Assembly: GCA_963796125.1 (NCBI GenBank)
Contig: CAWCKM010000003.1
Coordinates: forward strand, 1-51,826
Length of the DNA: 51,826 nucleotides
Direction of reading: 5' to 3'
DNA from: DASPRG01 sp963796125
Lineage (GTDB): Bacteria; Nitrospirota; Thermodesulfovibrionia; Thermodesulfovibrionales; SM23-35
Shown: one piece after another, positions 17,638 through 25,394 of the stretch
How positions within the stretch are numbered: the stretch's first letter is position 1
Layout of the letters: each line of letters starts with the position of its first letter
Notes under the pieces: model-generated
The model's input: the letters and a program-made list of their open reading frames with translations, nothing else
Database searches by the model: none
Told to the model about the DNA's origin: nothing
Made by a program: the position numbers and the translations under genes

Positions 17638-18283
17638 TTACTTGATGAGCGACTGCAACCATTTCACCCATTTACCTATGCCTTCACCCGTCCTGCATGA
17701 GACCTCAAATATTTTCAGTTTAGGGTTCAGGGACAAGGAATTCTTCCTGATTTTTTCGATGCTTGCATTTGTATAAGGCAGGAGGTCAATCTTGTTTAAG
17801 ATTAATGCCGAAGACTCCTGAAACATTAACGGATACTTAAGAGGTTTATCGTCTCCTTCTGCAATACTGAGGAGCATGACTTTTATGTTCTCACCAACCT
17901 TGAACTCAGCAGGGCAGACGAGATTTCCAACATTTTCTATTATGAGGAGATCAAGATTATTCAGGGGTAAATCATCCAGTACTTCGCTGATCATGTTTGC
18001 GTCAAGGTGACATGCACCGCCTGTGTTTATCTGAACAACAGGGATATGCAGGTTTGCAATCCTGCGCGCATCATCTGAACCGGCAATATCACCCTCTATC
18101 ACACCTATTTTCAGGTTTAGCGGAGATTTCCTGAATTGTTTTTTCTATGAGAGATGTCTTGCCAGCTCCAGGGGCACTCATGAGGTTAATAACATAAACA
18201 CCGGATTCTTTAAACAACTTTCTATTTTCTGCTGCAATCCTGTCATTTGCCTCCAGTATTTGTGATACAACCTTAACTTTCAC
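17638..18283 (-). CDS. hypB: Hydrogenase nickel incorporation GTPase HypB, frameshifted
   Basis: About 215 aa, GTG start with AGGAGG 8 nt before it. HypB is a SIMIBI GTPase that loads Ni with HypA. First frame: ILEANDRIAAENRKLF and the P-loop SAPGAGKTSL; after a shift near 18120 the frame gives VIEGDIAGSDDARRI, QINTGGACHLDA, IIENVGNLVCPAEF, LSIAEGDDKPLKYP and LNKIDLLPY. The metal-site Cys and His in GACHLD are present. There is no N-terminal His-rich nickel store and no N-terminal CxxCGC motif, so this is the short form. Lies between hypA and hypF. Confidence 0.92.
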
Positions 18284-18351
18284 CAGTCAGACCTCCTTTT
18301 AATCTTTTAAGGCATCAATCCATATTAATATTTTACCTTGACGGATGGTGC

Positions 18352-18697
18352 TTAAAATACGTCCATTTCATAAATATGTAATTCATGACCTGTTTCAATC
18401 CGGATTGAAAGGTCTCCACATGTCGGACAGGATAGAACATATGCTTCCTCTACAGTGAAATTGCTTTTGCAGCTTTCGCAGAAACCGCTGACAGGTATTT
18501 GCGTCTATATTCAGGGTTGCCTTTTCTGCAATCGTGCCGATCTTCACTGCATCGAACGCAAATGAAAGGGCGTCGGGCATTATGCCCGACGCCCTCCCTA
18601 TCTTTACCTTTATTATTTCTATGCCTTTATAGCCTTCTTTTTTACAGTTGTCTACTGCAATCTTAAGTAAACTCTGTGCGATGGAAACCTCATGCAT
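18352..18697 (-). CDS. hypA: Hydrogenase nickel metallochaperone HypA, frameshifted
   Basis: About 114 aa. The start MHEVSIAQSLL is diagnostic: His2 binds nickel. The N-terminal domain continues KVKIGRASGIMPDALSFAFDAV. A shift near 18498 breaks it; in the correct frame the zinc domain reads SGFCESCKSNF...LSCPTCGDLSIRIETGHELHIYEMDVF and stops at 18352, with both CxxC pairs intact. The start overlaps the end of the YtxH-like gene, so the hyp genes may be transcribed together with the two small envelope genes upstream. Confidence 0.92.
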
Positions 18698-19011
18698 TCG
18701 GTTCCTTAGACAATCTCTCTTTCTCTTTCTCGTAAGCTTCCCTGCCTGCCTCAACAGCCTTTGCTATGGATGATTTTTTCTCTTCGTAGAAATCCTTACC
18801 CTTTTCGATCGTAGAGGTAACTTTTCCCTTTACATCTTCAGCATAATCCCTGCACCTTATCTTTCATGTCCCCTGCAAACTCTTTTATTTTGTGTCTTGT
18901 CTCACGACCTGATTCCGGGGCTAAAAGCAATGCAACGGCTGCACCTACAATACCTCCAAGGAGAAAAGAAAGAAATATACTGCCAGTACTATAACCGCCT
19001 TCCTCTCTCAT
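18690..19011 (-). CDS. YtxH-like small membrane/stress protein, frameshifted
   Basis: About 107 aa once a one-base shift near 18855 is corrected. One N-terminal glycine-rich transmembrane helix (SIFLSFLLGGIVGAAVALLLAPESGRETR) is typical of the YtxH family; then a charged amphipathic helical tail (DYAEDVKGKVTSTIEKGKDFYEEKKSSIAKAVEAGREAYEKE). Function unknown; family members are linked to general stress in Firmicutes. The start overlaps the upstream DUF948 gene by 4 bp (ATGA) and the stop overlaps the hypA start. The DUF948-YtxH pairing occurs in many bacteria, which supports this reading despite the break. Confidence 0.75.
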
Positions 19012-19412
19012 TGACTGCCTCCTTTTTTAAAGAAATTTTTAAAAAGATTACTCAATAAAACTCCGAGAGCTGTCTTTACACCAACCCTCAGGCCTGATGC
19101 CTTTATGAGGACAGAAGATGTAACACTCTCCAAAACGTTACTCACCTGGCTGATATTCTGCCCTACGTCTCTTACCGTACCCGAGAAATCTTTTATATTC
19201 CCTGAAACATCTTTGAGATTGTCAGATACGTCTCTGAGGCTCTTGAGCGTCAGTTGTAACTCATCAAGCGTAGTTTTGGTGGATTCTTCTAATGATCTCA
19301 GAGTATCCCTGAGAACTTGAGCGGTCTTCCTTAGTTCAATGAGCAGCAAAATAAGGAAAACAGATGCAGCAGCCACTGCTACTGCTATTAATGTTAACCA
19401 TGTCTGATTCAT
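19008..19412 (-). CDS. DUF948 domain membrane protein
   Basis: 134 aa. An N-terminal transmembrane helix (TLIAVAVAAASVFLILLLI) is followed by a long coiled-coil-like region with heptad-type repeats (LRDTLRSLEESTKTTLDELQ, DVSDNLKDVSGNIKDFSGTV). This matches DUF948, a structural or stress-associated membrane family. Coupled by ATGA overlap to the YtxH-like gene. It heads the minus-strand unit that runs on into the hyp genes, and is divergent from ribD. Confidence 0.75.
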   Translation of the reverse strand: MNQTWLTLIAVAVAAASVFLILLLIELRKTAQVLRDTLRSLEESTKTTLDELQLTLKSLRDVSDNLKDVSGNIKDFSGTVRDVGQNISQVSNVLESVTSSVLIKASGLRVGVKTALGVLLSNLFKNFFKKGGSQ

Positions 19413-19530
19413 TATTAAATTATATCAGAATAACAGGAAAAATTGGTTAATGAGAAGTAAAAAAATTGTGGTATCCTATGATTCATGTTATTAATCTTCA
19501 AAGATCTTAAAAGTTGTTTAAGTTTTTTCC

Positions 19531-19586
19531 CTGTCATTCCGCCCCTTTAGCGACAGAAGGAGAGGCGATTTCTTCGGGAATGACGT
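19531..19586. repeat. TGTCATTC/GAATGAC dispersed repeat
   Basis: CTGTCATTCCGCCCC ... TTCTTCGGGAATGACG between the DUF948 gene and ribD. Ends match the repeat family; the interior is divergent. Confidence 0.55.
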
Positions 19587-19663
19587 CATTCATGAAATGC
19601 ATCCCCTCGCGATCTTTCCCAAGGCAGGAATTGAACATTTCAACCATTGGAACAGAGTTCGCT

Positions 19664-20775
19664 ATGAATGACGAGTTGTATATGAAGCGTGCTCTCGACC
19701 TTGCAGCAAGGTCCCGCAATCAAACGAGCCCTAATCCCCGGGTAGGTGCTGTAATGGTTAAGGGAGGCAACATTATCTCTGAAGATTTTCATCGAAAACC
19801 CGGCACTCCGCATGCTGAAGCCCTCGTGATAGCAAAAGCAGGTGAAAAAAGTAAGGGATCTTTGCTTTATGTCAACCTCGAACCGTGCTGTCATACAGAA
19901 AAAAGAACCCCTCCCTGCACAAGGGCTATCATCAGGGCCGGCATAAGAGAAGTAGTCATTGGAATGATGGATCCAAACCCAAAGGTATCAGGAAAAGGGA
20001 TGTTAGAGCTTCAAAAGGCAGGCATTGCAGTTCGGTCAGGTATTCTTGAAAAAGAAGCAAAAAAACTCAATGAAGCATACATAAAGTACATAACTACAGG
20101 AACAGCCCTTTGTAATACTGAAGATTGCTATGACTCTCGACGGCAAGATTGCCACCCCTGAGGGTCAGTCCAAATGGATAACGTCCGAAAAGGCAAGGAC
20201 ATGTGGTTCATCGACTAAGGAGCAGTGTTGATGCTATTTTGACGGCGATAGGAACAGTTAAGGCTGATGATCCTGAGTTAACAGCGAGGATAAGAGGAGG
20301 GAAGAGCCCACAAAGGATTATCATTGACCCAGACCTCGAAATTCCTCTCGATGCAAAGGTTCTTCAGTTACCGCCTCAGACAATCCTTATAGCAAGAAAG
20401 TCAGTAGTCAGTAGTCAGCAGTCAGTAGTCGCGGAAAAGAAAAAAGCACTCTCTGACAAGGGTATTCAAATTATCGAGTACGATGGAGATAAAGTTCATC
20501 TCCCGTGGCTCATGAAAAAACTTGGAGAAAGAGAAATAACATCAGTTCTGATAGAGGCTGGGGCTTCATTGAATGCTTATGCTCTTGAAGAAGGAATTGT
20601 TGATAAAGTAATGTTCTTCATCGCACCGAAAATTATTGGAGGGAGTAAATCTTTTCCTGCTGTTGGAGGAAAGACATTCCGAAGGCTTGAGGAAGCACAC
20701 CTTTTAAGGGATGTTAGAGTAAAACGGGTAGGGGAAGACATCTTGATAGAAGGATATATCCGCAAGAGTAAATAG
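19664..20775 (+). CDS. ribD: Bifunctional riboflavin biosynthesis deaminase/reductase, two frameshifts
   Basis: About 370 aa. RibD deaminates and then reduces the pyrimidine intermediate of riboflavin synthesis. The N-terminal deaminase zinc site is clear: PHAEALVIA (His, Glu) and LEPCCHTEKRTPPCTRAI (the two zinc Cys). After shifts near 20110 and 20200 the reductase domain continues: KIAMTLDGKIATPEGQSKWITSEKAR, then VHRLRSSVDAILTAIGTVKADDPELTAR, and ILIEGYIRK at the end. Between KSV and EKKKALSDKGI there is a repeat-derived insert (VVSSQQSVV). The start MNDELYMKRALDLA at 19664 fits the family; earlier in-frame codons run through a dispersed repeat. No ribE, ribB or ribH follows in the window. 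Confidence 0.9.
20400..20430. repeat. GTCAGTA-unit repeat inserted in ribD
   Basis: About four copies of a 7-10 bp unit (TCAGTAG / TCAGCAG) in the reductase domain, encoding KSVVSSQQSVVA. The frame is kept. Confidence 0.7.
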
Positions 20776-20821
20776 TATAATTACTGATGAGTTTATTAGT
20801 AAGGCGACATCCTTATACTTT

Positions 20822-20888
20822 CTGTCATTGCGGCTTGTCCGCAATCCTTCTGGATTTTCAGAAAGATTCTCGACAAGCGGGAATGACA
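20822..20888. repeat. TGTCATTG/GAATGACA dispersed repeat
   Basis: CTGTCATTGCGGCTTGTCCGC ... CTCGACAAGCGGGAATGACA: inverted ends with GCTTGTC/GACAAGC inner arms. The following 20889-21245 holds no gene I can support; a tiny 18-codon plus-strand frame (20943) is not convincing. Confidence 0.75.
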
Positions 20889-21245
20889 TCTATGTAGCTT
20901 TACTTATAGCCATTTTAGTAAGTCTAAAGGGGTTGTTGTAGTATGAGTGATAAGAAACTTGCCAGGGTTTTCTATGCTGTCACTGGGTATTTTAAATGAC
21001 GGACTCTTTGGGTTTTGTTATTTTCCTAAACTCAAGTTGATTTCACCTCCTACAATTGTGCAATCTCAAGAGACACGAACTTATGAGGATTTACAGAAGA
21101 AATGTGCATAGTCAATAATGAGCAGTGCCTTTAAATGCACAGTTTAAATGCACAGTCATGAAAAATGATAAAAATCTTCGTAAAAAGGTAAATTTTTCTA
21201 AAACGCCTCAGCTTTAGGCATCTGCTCAATATATTTTGTTATGGT

Positions 21246-21486
21246 TTAATTCCTTATCAACCTATCAGCCAAAATTAAGATAACGATCCACGTTCCAAGG
21301 TCGATCCAAAATATTAGCTCTGCAAATACTTGCATACCAATACCTGATTTTTCTCGATAACGGGACCATGTTGGTCTATGCTTTCCAATAGTCAGTATCA
21401 TAAGAACTATATGGCCTGTAAATAAAAAAACAAATGATATCAGAAGCCAAAAAATAAACAGGCACTATTTCTGCAATAATGTTCAT
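21246..21486 (-). CDS. Small two-helix membrane protein, frameshifted in a T6 run
   Basis: About 79 aa if one T is removed from the six-T run near 21450: MNIIAEIVPVYF then WLLISFVFLFTGHIVLM, a polar segment with GKHRPTWSRYREKSG, and a second helix ELIFWIDLGTWIVILILAD. Its ATG overlaps the stop of the upstream 82-aa gene (ATGA), suggesting coupled translation. No family recognised. The overlap and two well-formed helices support a real gene, but without the correction there is no start. Confidence 0.4.
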
Positions 21487-21731
21487 CTATAAGTAAAGAC
21501 TGTGATCCCAGGAGCACCAAATATTAAGTGACGCCACTTATCTTTATGGCACACTTGTCTGACCCATTGGACATAGGCTGGCGCTCCGTTGGATCGCAGG
21601 ATCCCGACGTTCTCTGATGGATCATATTCCTGAAGAACTTCGGAATCTATAACGCATAGTACCACAGAGGAACTTACAGATTGATTGCAGATTGCAAAAA
21701 GCAGAATACGAGGAAGAAAATAGAACCTCAT
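21483..21731 (-). CDS. Small putative secreted protein, unknown
   Basis: 82 aa with an N-terminal signal-peptide-like stretch (MRFYFLPRILLFAICNQSVSSS), then a short hydrophilic domain with two Cys (CVID and VRQVCHKDKW) and GAPGITVFTYR at the end. No family recognised. It overlaps the start of the small membrane protein gene downstream, so the two look like a pair. It lies in a repeat-rich 2.2-kb stretch between ribD and the radical SAM gene. Confidence 0.4.
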   Translation of the reverse strand: MRFYFLPRILLFAICNQSVSSSVVLCVIDSEVLQEYDPSENVGILRSNGAPAYVQWVRQVCHKDKWRHLIFGAPGITVFTYR

Positions 21732-21912
21732 GATGATATTTTCAAATGATTAGGTGAGTGATTATCATCTCCAATGTTGTAATAAGAGACAAATTTAAAA
21801 ATCTCGATTTTCAGAAGGAAGCATATTCTAAGACTCCCTACCAAAAAAGGCTCTAATATTTACATTTAAAGATGTTCCGGAAGTTTCTTTAGAATCTATG
21901 TTTAATCTATGT

Positions 21913-22065
21913 TTATGTTCTTGGTTTTGCAAGTATCTCAAGGACTCTCAGGTCGAGGAACCTTTTTGAGGCAGCGGATTTAATAATCATTACTGTATCT
22001 GCTCCATTTGCCGTAACTTCAAGACAATCAGAGGTATTCTCACTGCCAGGCTTCTCGAAAGGTTA
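21913..22065 (-). pseudogene. Possible gene remnant
   Basis: A stop-free minus-strand stretch of about 50 codons with protein-like composition (EVTANGADTVMIIKSAASKRFL, then LEILAKPRT-stop) but no start codon at its head. No domain recognised. May be a decayed end of a gene. 21732-21912 shows nothing else. Confidence 0.25.
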
Positions 22066-22139
22066 CCCTAATAATCTTTGTTTATAATCCTATAGGCATG
22101 GAATATCCTAAAACGACTATGGCGAGAAAATAATATTTA

Positions 22140-22950
22140 AGCAGTCTCATAATACCCAAATCCAGCTATAGATTGTAGATTGCGAGTGAAGTTGCGAGGC
22201 GAAGCCGAAGCAAACTCGGAGATTCCTCGCTTTGCTCGGAACAAGCTCCGCAATCTCGCCTTTTCTGAAGAGATTACCACGGTCGAAAACGACCTCGCAA
22301 TGACAGACGCAATCGATACTTGCAATAGTTATCGCTGGATTTGGGTAATAGTAAAGATACAGATGATCCCCCTCACCCTTGCCCTCCCTCCAGGGGAGAG
22401 GGGATTATAGGTGGTTCCTCCCCCTTGAGGGTGCCACCTATTGCAGGCGACTCGTCCGCACTCAGGCGGACTCGCCGAGGAGAGCCGAGGAGAGGGGAGG
22501 GTTGGGAGAGGGTGAAATGTCAATACTATTTTGAAATTGGAGTTTCCTGAGTTTTTCTAAACAATACTCTACGTGAAGTTGGTTTTTCCATATTCAAGGA
22601 ATCCGAAGACATCAATATCAAGCAGGAGATTGCTTACGCTACGCTCGCAATGACAAATCAAGCAATAAAGCATTTTCCTGTCATTGCGAATGTCTTTAGG
22701 CGATGACGAAGCAATCTGATTGAAGCAGTCATCCTGAGGGCAATGCCCGAAGGATCTAAATGAGATTCTTCACGGAGTTTATTCTGAGGTATTCACTGAG
22801 ATTCTTCGCTGCTCTCAGACTTATTCCTGAGCGAGATTCTTCGGTCGCTCTGCTCCCTCAGAATGACAGAAGGCGAAGGGTTCAAAATCGACACTTCGAG
22901 TCAGATGCCGCGCCCTGCGGACTTGCAATGACATATTGTCAAAACCTAAA
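22140..22950. repeat. Mosaic of dispersed repeats
   Basis: A tract without a credible gene made of several repeat types: GCGAGG/CTCGCAATGACA elements (22180-22310), a CCCTCACCCTTGCCCTCC ... GAGAGGGTGA long hairpin (about 22370-22515) with an inner GGTGGTTCC/CACC segment, CGCAATGACA and CATTGCGA elements (22640-22720), and GATTCTTC/TCAGAATGACA units (22720-22870). Elements look nested or fused side by side. This is a natural site for misassembly. Confidence 0.7.
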
Positions 22951-22961
22951 TTAGTGCAGCG

Positions 22962-23900
22962 TTATCTATAGGGAACGCATCTTGGATCAGGCGCTTTGAT
23001 GCTTCCGGATATTAATAAACTGACGGCAGGGCAACCTCCGTGACAGAAAGAGAATAATTCACATTTCTTGTTGATACAGGAATTTTTCTCAAATATTCTG
23101 AAAAAGTCTAAAATGGGATTTTTCCATATCCTGCTGAAATCATCATTTAGAATATTACCAAGGATAAACTTATCATATCTGGCAAAAAGATAACAGGGAT
23201 AGACTGTTCCGTCAGGCATTACAGTGAGTTTCGTTGTGCCTGCTGGACATCTGACATGTTGGAGGACAGGATACGTACTGGTATCAGGGATAAATCCTGA
23301 ACAAAATACTCCATCCACATTTTTGTAAATAGTTTTCAAGCTGGTCAGCCTTTGGAAGTATTCAGAGAAGGGAAGGCTTGTTTTTAAGTCGTCAGCACAC
23401 ACAGTATCCATAAAGAGCAGATAGTATTGTATATCTGGAAATCCTAAATATTTTCTGTGGGTTTCAGGAATTGTCTGTTTTTTAGAACAGATACTCTTTA
23501 AAAAGGGTTTGTATGTAACGATATATTTGTCAAGTTCTTTGGAAACTGAGTTATGATTAAGGGAGACACCTATCTGTATCTGATCTTTCTCATATGTTTG
23601 TGATATTTTCTCCAGAAGGTGAACATTACAACCGTTTGAACTGATAAAGGCTTTTAAATTCTTCTGATAAATGAGTTTCACTATCTGGACAAAATGAGGA
23701 TGGAGTGTTGGCTCTCCTCCAAGAATATCGATCTCCTTTACTCCGTTATCAGCAAGAAATGCAATGACTCTTGCACAATCATCGATTGGGATATCCTTCT
23801 TTACTCTTATACCTCTGTTGAAACAAAATGTACAGGAAAGATTGCATCGGAGGGTAGGGTAGAATTGAATGTATTTAGGTTTTGATGGAAAGGTATTCAT
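22962..23900 (-). CDS. Radical SAM/SPASM domain protein
   Basis: 312 aa. The radical SAM cluster motif CNLSCTFC (CxxxCxxC) at about residues 19-26 is followed by the family's second strand DILGGEPTLHP. The C-terminal region is SPASM-like: CPAGTTKLTVMPDGTVYPCYLF, LGNI, IWKNPILDFFR, then C...KCELFSFCHGGCPA and a last CVPYR. Such enzymes often mature ribosomally made peptides or anaerobically modify proteins, but several other reactions are possible. I see no precursor peptide gene beside it; upstream is 60 bp and then the HD-GYP gene, and downstream is the repeat tract. Possibly imported cargo. Confidence 0.85.
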   Translation of the reverse strand: MNTFPSKPKYIQFYPTLRCNLSCTFCFNRGIRVKKDIPIDDCARVIAFLADNGVKEIDILGGEPTLHPHFVQIVKLIYQKNLKAFISSNGCNVHLLEKISQTYEKDQIQIGVSLNHNSVSKELDKYIVTYKPFLKSICSKKQTIPETHRKYLGFPDIQYYLLFMDTVCADDLKTSLPFSEYFQRLTSLKTIYKNVDGVFCSGFIPDTSTYPVLQHVRCPAGTTKLTVMPDGTVYPCYLFARYDKFILGNILNDDFSRIWKNPILDFFRIFEKNSCINKKCELFSFCHGGCPAVSLLISGSIKAPDPRCVPYR

Positions 23901-23960
23901 AATACAGTTTCATAGAATAGAATGGGTACAATGTCAAAAGAGGAAGAAATGACAGAGAAA

Positions 23961-25394
23961 TCAGAGAAGGTATTCTGCAAGATTTATCTTGTACTTGTTC
24001 GGGTCCAGAGTTTTCATGATACTTCTCATATATCTTCCTGCTTCATCCTTCTCGGAAAGGTCTACCACAGGGCCGCGAACACTCTTGCCCTGACGGTCGA
24101 TGATTATTAATACCCTTGGCCTGTCTGCAAAAGCCGCATTGCATTCAAAGACAAGACCAACCTCTTTTGTATTTAGCATGACGATGGTTCCGATAGGGTA
24201 GATGCCGACCATATTGGTAAAAAATTTAAAGAGCAAAGGATCAAGATTAGACCCGGCGCCTTCCAGCATAATACTCAGCGATTTGTCGGGTGACATGGGA
24301 ATCCGTTTATATACCCGTGCAGATGTCATTGCGTCATATTGGTCTGCAAGAGTCACTATCCGTGAATAAAGGTCAAGCTCCCTATACTTTTTTACTTTAG
24401 GATATCCTGAGAAGTCACAGTTCAAATGATGCTCAAAGGAGACAATTAAAGCCCTTATAGCACTGCTATTGAAGCGTCCCAACCCCAGAATTGCTTTAAC
24501 ACCCCATATGGGATGCTTTTTTATAATCCTCCACTCTTCATCGGTAAAACTCGTTGGTTTATTCAAGACTTCATAGGGTATCTCTACCTTGCCAATGTCA
24601 TGGAAGAGCGCCGCAAGGCCAAGTTCCGTTAATGCCTGCCTGCTCAGTCCCAATCTCTGACCGAGAGACATGGAGAGGATGCTGACATTTACCATATGAT
24701 GATAGGTATATTCATCGAAGTCCTTGATCGCAGTTAAACTGAGGAAAAATTGTTCATCTTCGAGTAACTGATCCACCATCGACTCAACAAGCCTCTTTGC
24801 TTTTTTCATATCAACCCTTTGTCCTGACTTGATCTTTGCCAATACCCCTCTTGTATAAGAGACCGCATTAAAATACGTTTTCTTGATAAGTCTTCTCGCA
24901 TCGATCTCTTCGCCTTCACTCCCCTTTTTTAGTCGGTCTTCCATGATCTTTTTCAGGCGGTCGATCTGAATAGCATCAGATGCAGCCAATATTTCTGACA
25001 TCTTATCAAGTGGTGAATCTGAAAAACCGGCTGTAACAAAAGCTTTCAGGAAGATGATGATATCATCAGATTGCAAGGGGGCTGTGAACACAACCTTGCC
25101 GAGTTCTCTTTTTCTGAATTCTTTTATAAGAAAGTCAAAGTTAAGGAGGAATTCAAGGGAGTAACGTATCCTCGTCTCATTCATATAGAAGAACTCACCA
25201 GATAGTTCAAGGGTGATAGTTTTTTCTGATTCCATTATCGGATTCATTAAAGAGATCAGTTTTTCGACGGCGGTCCTTACAGCGATATTATTCGGATCGT
25301 GAATGAGAGCAGTCTTTACAAGAATAGAGAGCTGATTAACTATTTCACCCGGACTTTTCTTAATGAAGCCTTCTTCTTTACTGACCATATTCAA
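23961..25394 (-). CDS. HD-GYP domain protein (putative c-di-GMP phosphodiesterase)
   Basis: 477 aa. N-terminal about 170 residues form an unnamed helical/strand region (see the HEAT protein, which appears to share it). Then an HD-GYP domain: YHHMVNVSILSMSLG, GLAALFHDIGK (HD pair), IPYEVLNKPTSFTDEEWRIIKKHP, FEHHLNCDFSGYPK (the GYP triad), DQYDAMTSARVYK. These are the metal and signature residues of active c-di-GMP hydrolases. No membrane segments. Its start lies inside the end of the upstream HEAT gene (17 bp overlap), so the two are translated together and likely work together. Confidence 0.87.
   Translation of the reverse strand: MNMVSKEEGFIKKSPGEIVNQLSILVKTALIHDPNNIAVRTAVEKLISLMNPIMESEKTITLELSGEFFYMNETRIRYSLEFLLNFDFLIKEFRKRELGKVVFTAPLQSDDIIIFLKAFVTAGFSDSPLDKMSEILAASDAIQIDRLKKIMEDRLKKGSEGEEIDARRLIKKTYFNAVSYTRGVLAKIKSGQRVDMKKAKRLVESMVDQLLEDEQFFLSLTAIKDFDEYTYHHMVNVSILSMSLGQRLGLSRQALTELGLAALFHDIGKVEIPYEVLNKPTSFTDEEWRIIKKHPIWGVKAILGLGRFNSSAIRALIVSFEHHLNCDFSGYPKVKKYRELDLYSRIVTLADQYDAMTSARVYKRIPMSPDKSLSIMLEGAGSNLDPLLFKFFTNMVGIYPIGTIVMLNTKEVGLVFECNAAFADRPRVLIIIDRQGKSVRGPVVDLSEKDEAGRYMRSIMKTLDPNKYKINLAEYLL

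Noticed and set aside
20943..20999. An 18-codon plus-strand peptide (MSDKKLARVFYAVTGYFK)
   Set aside because: Too short, no clear ribosome site, and no partner gene; could be chance.
22140..22950. CRISPR array in the repeat-rich tract
   Set aside because: Repeats are of different types and irregular spacing, with no constant repeat-spacer length and no cas genes.
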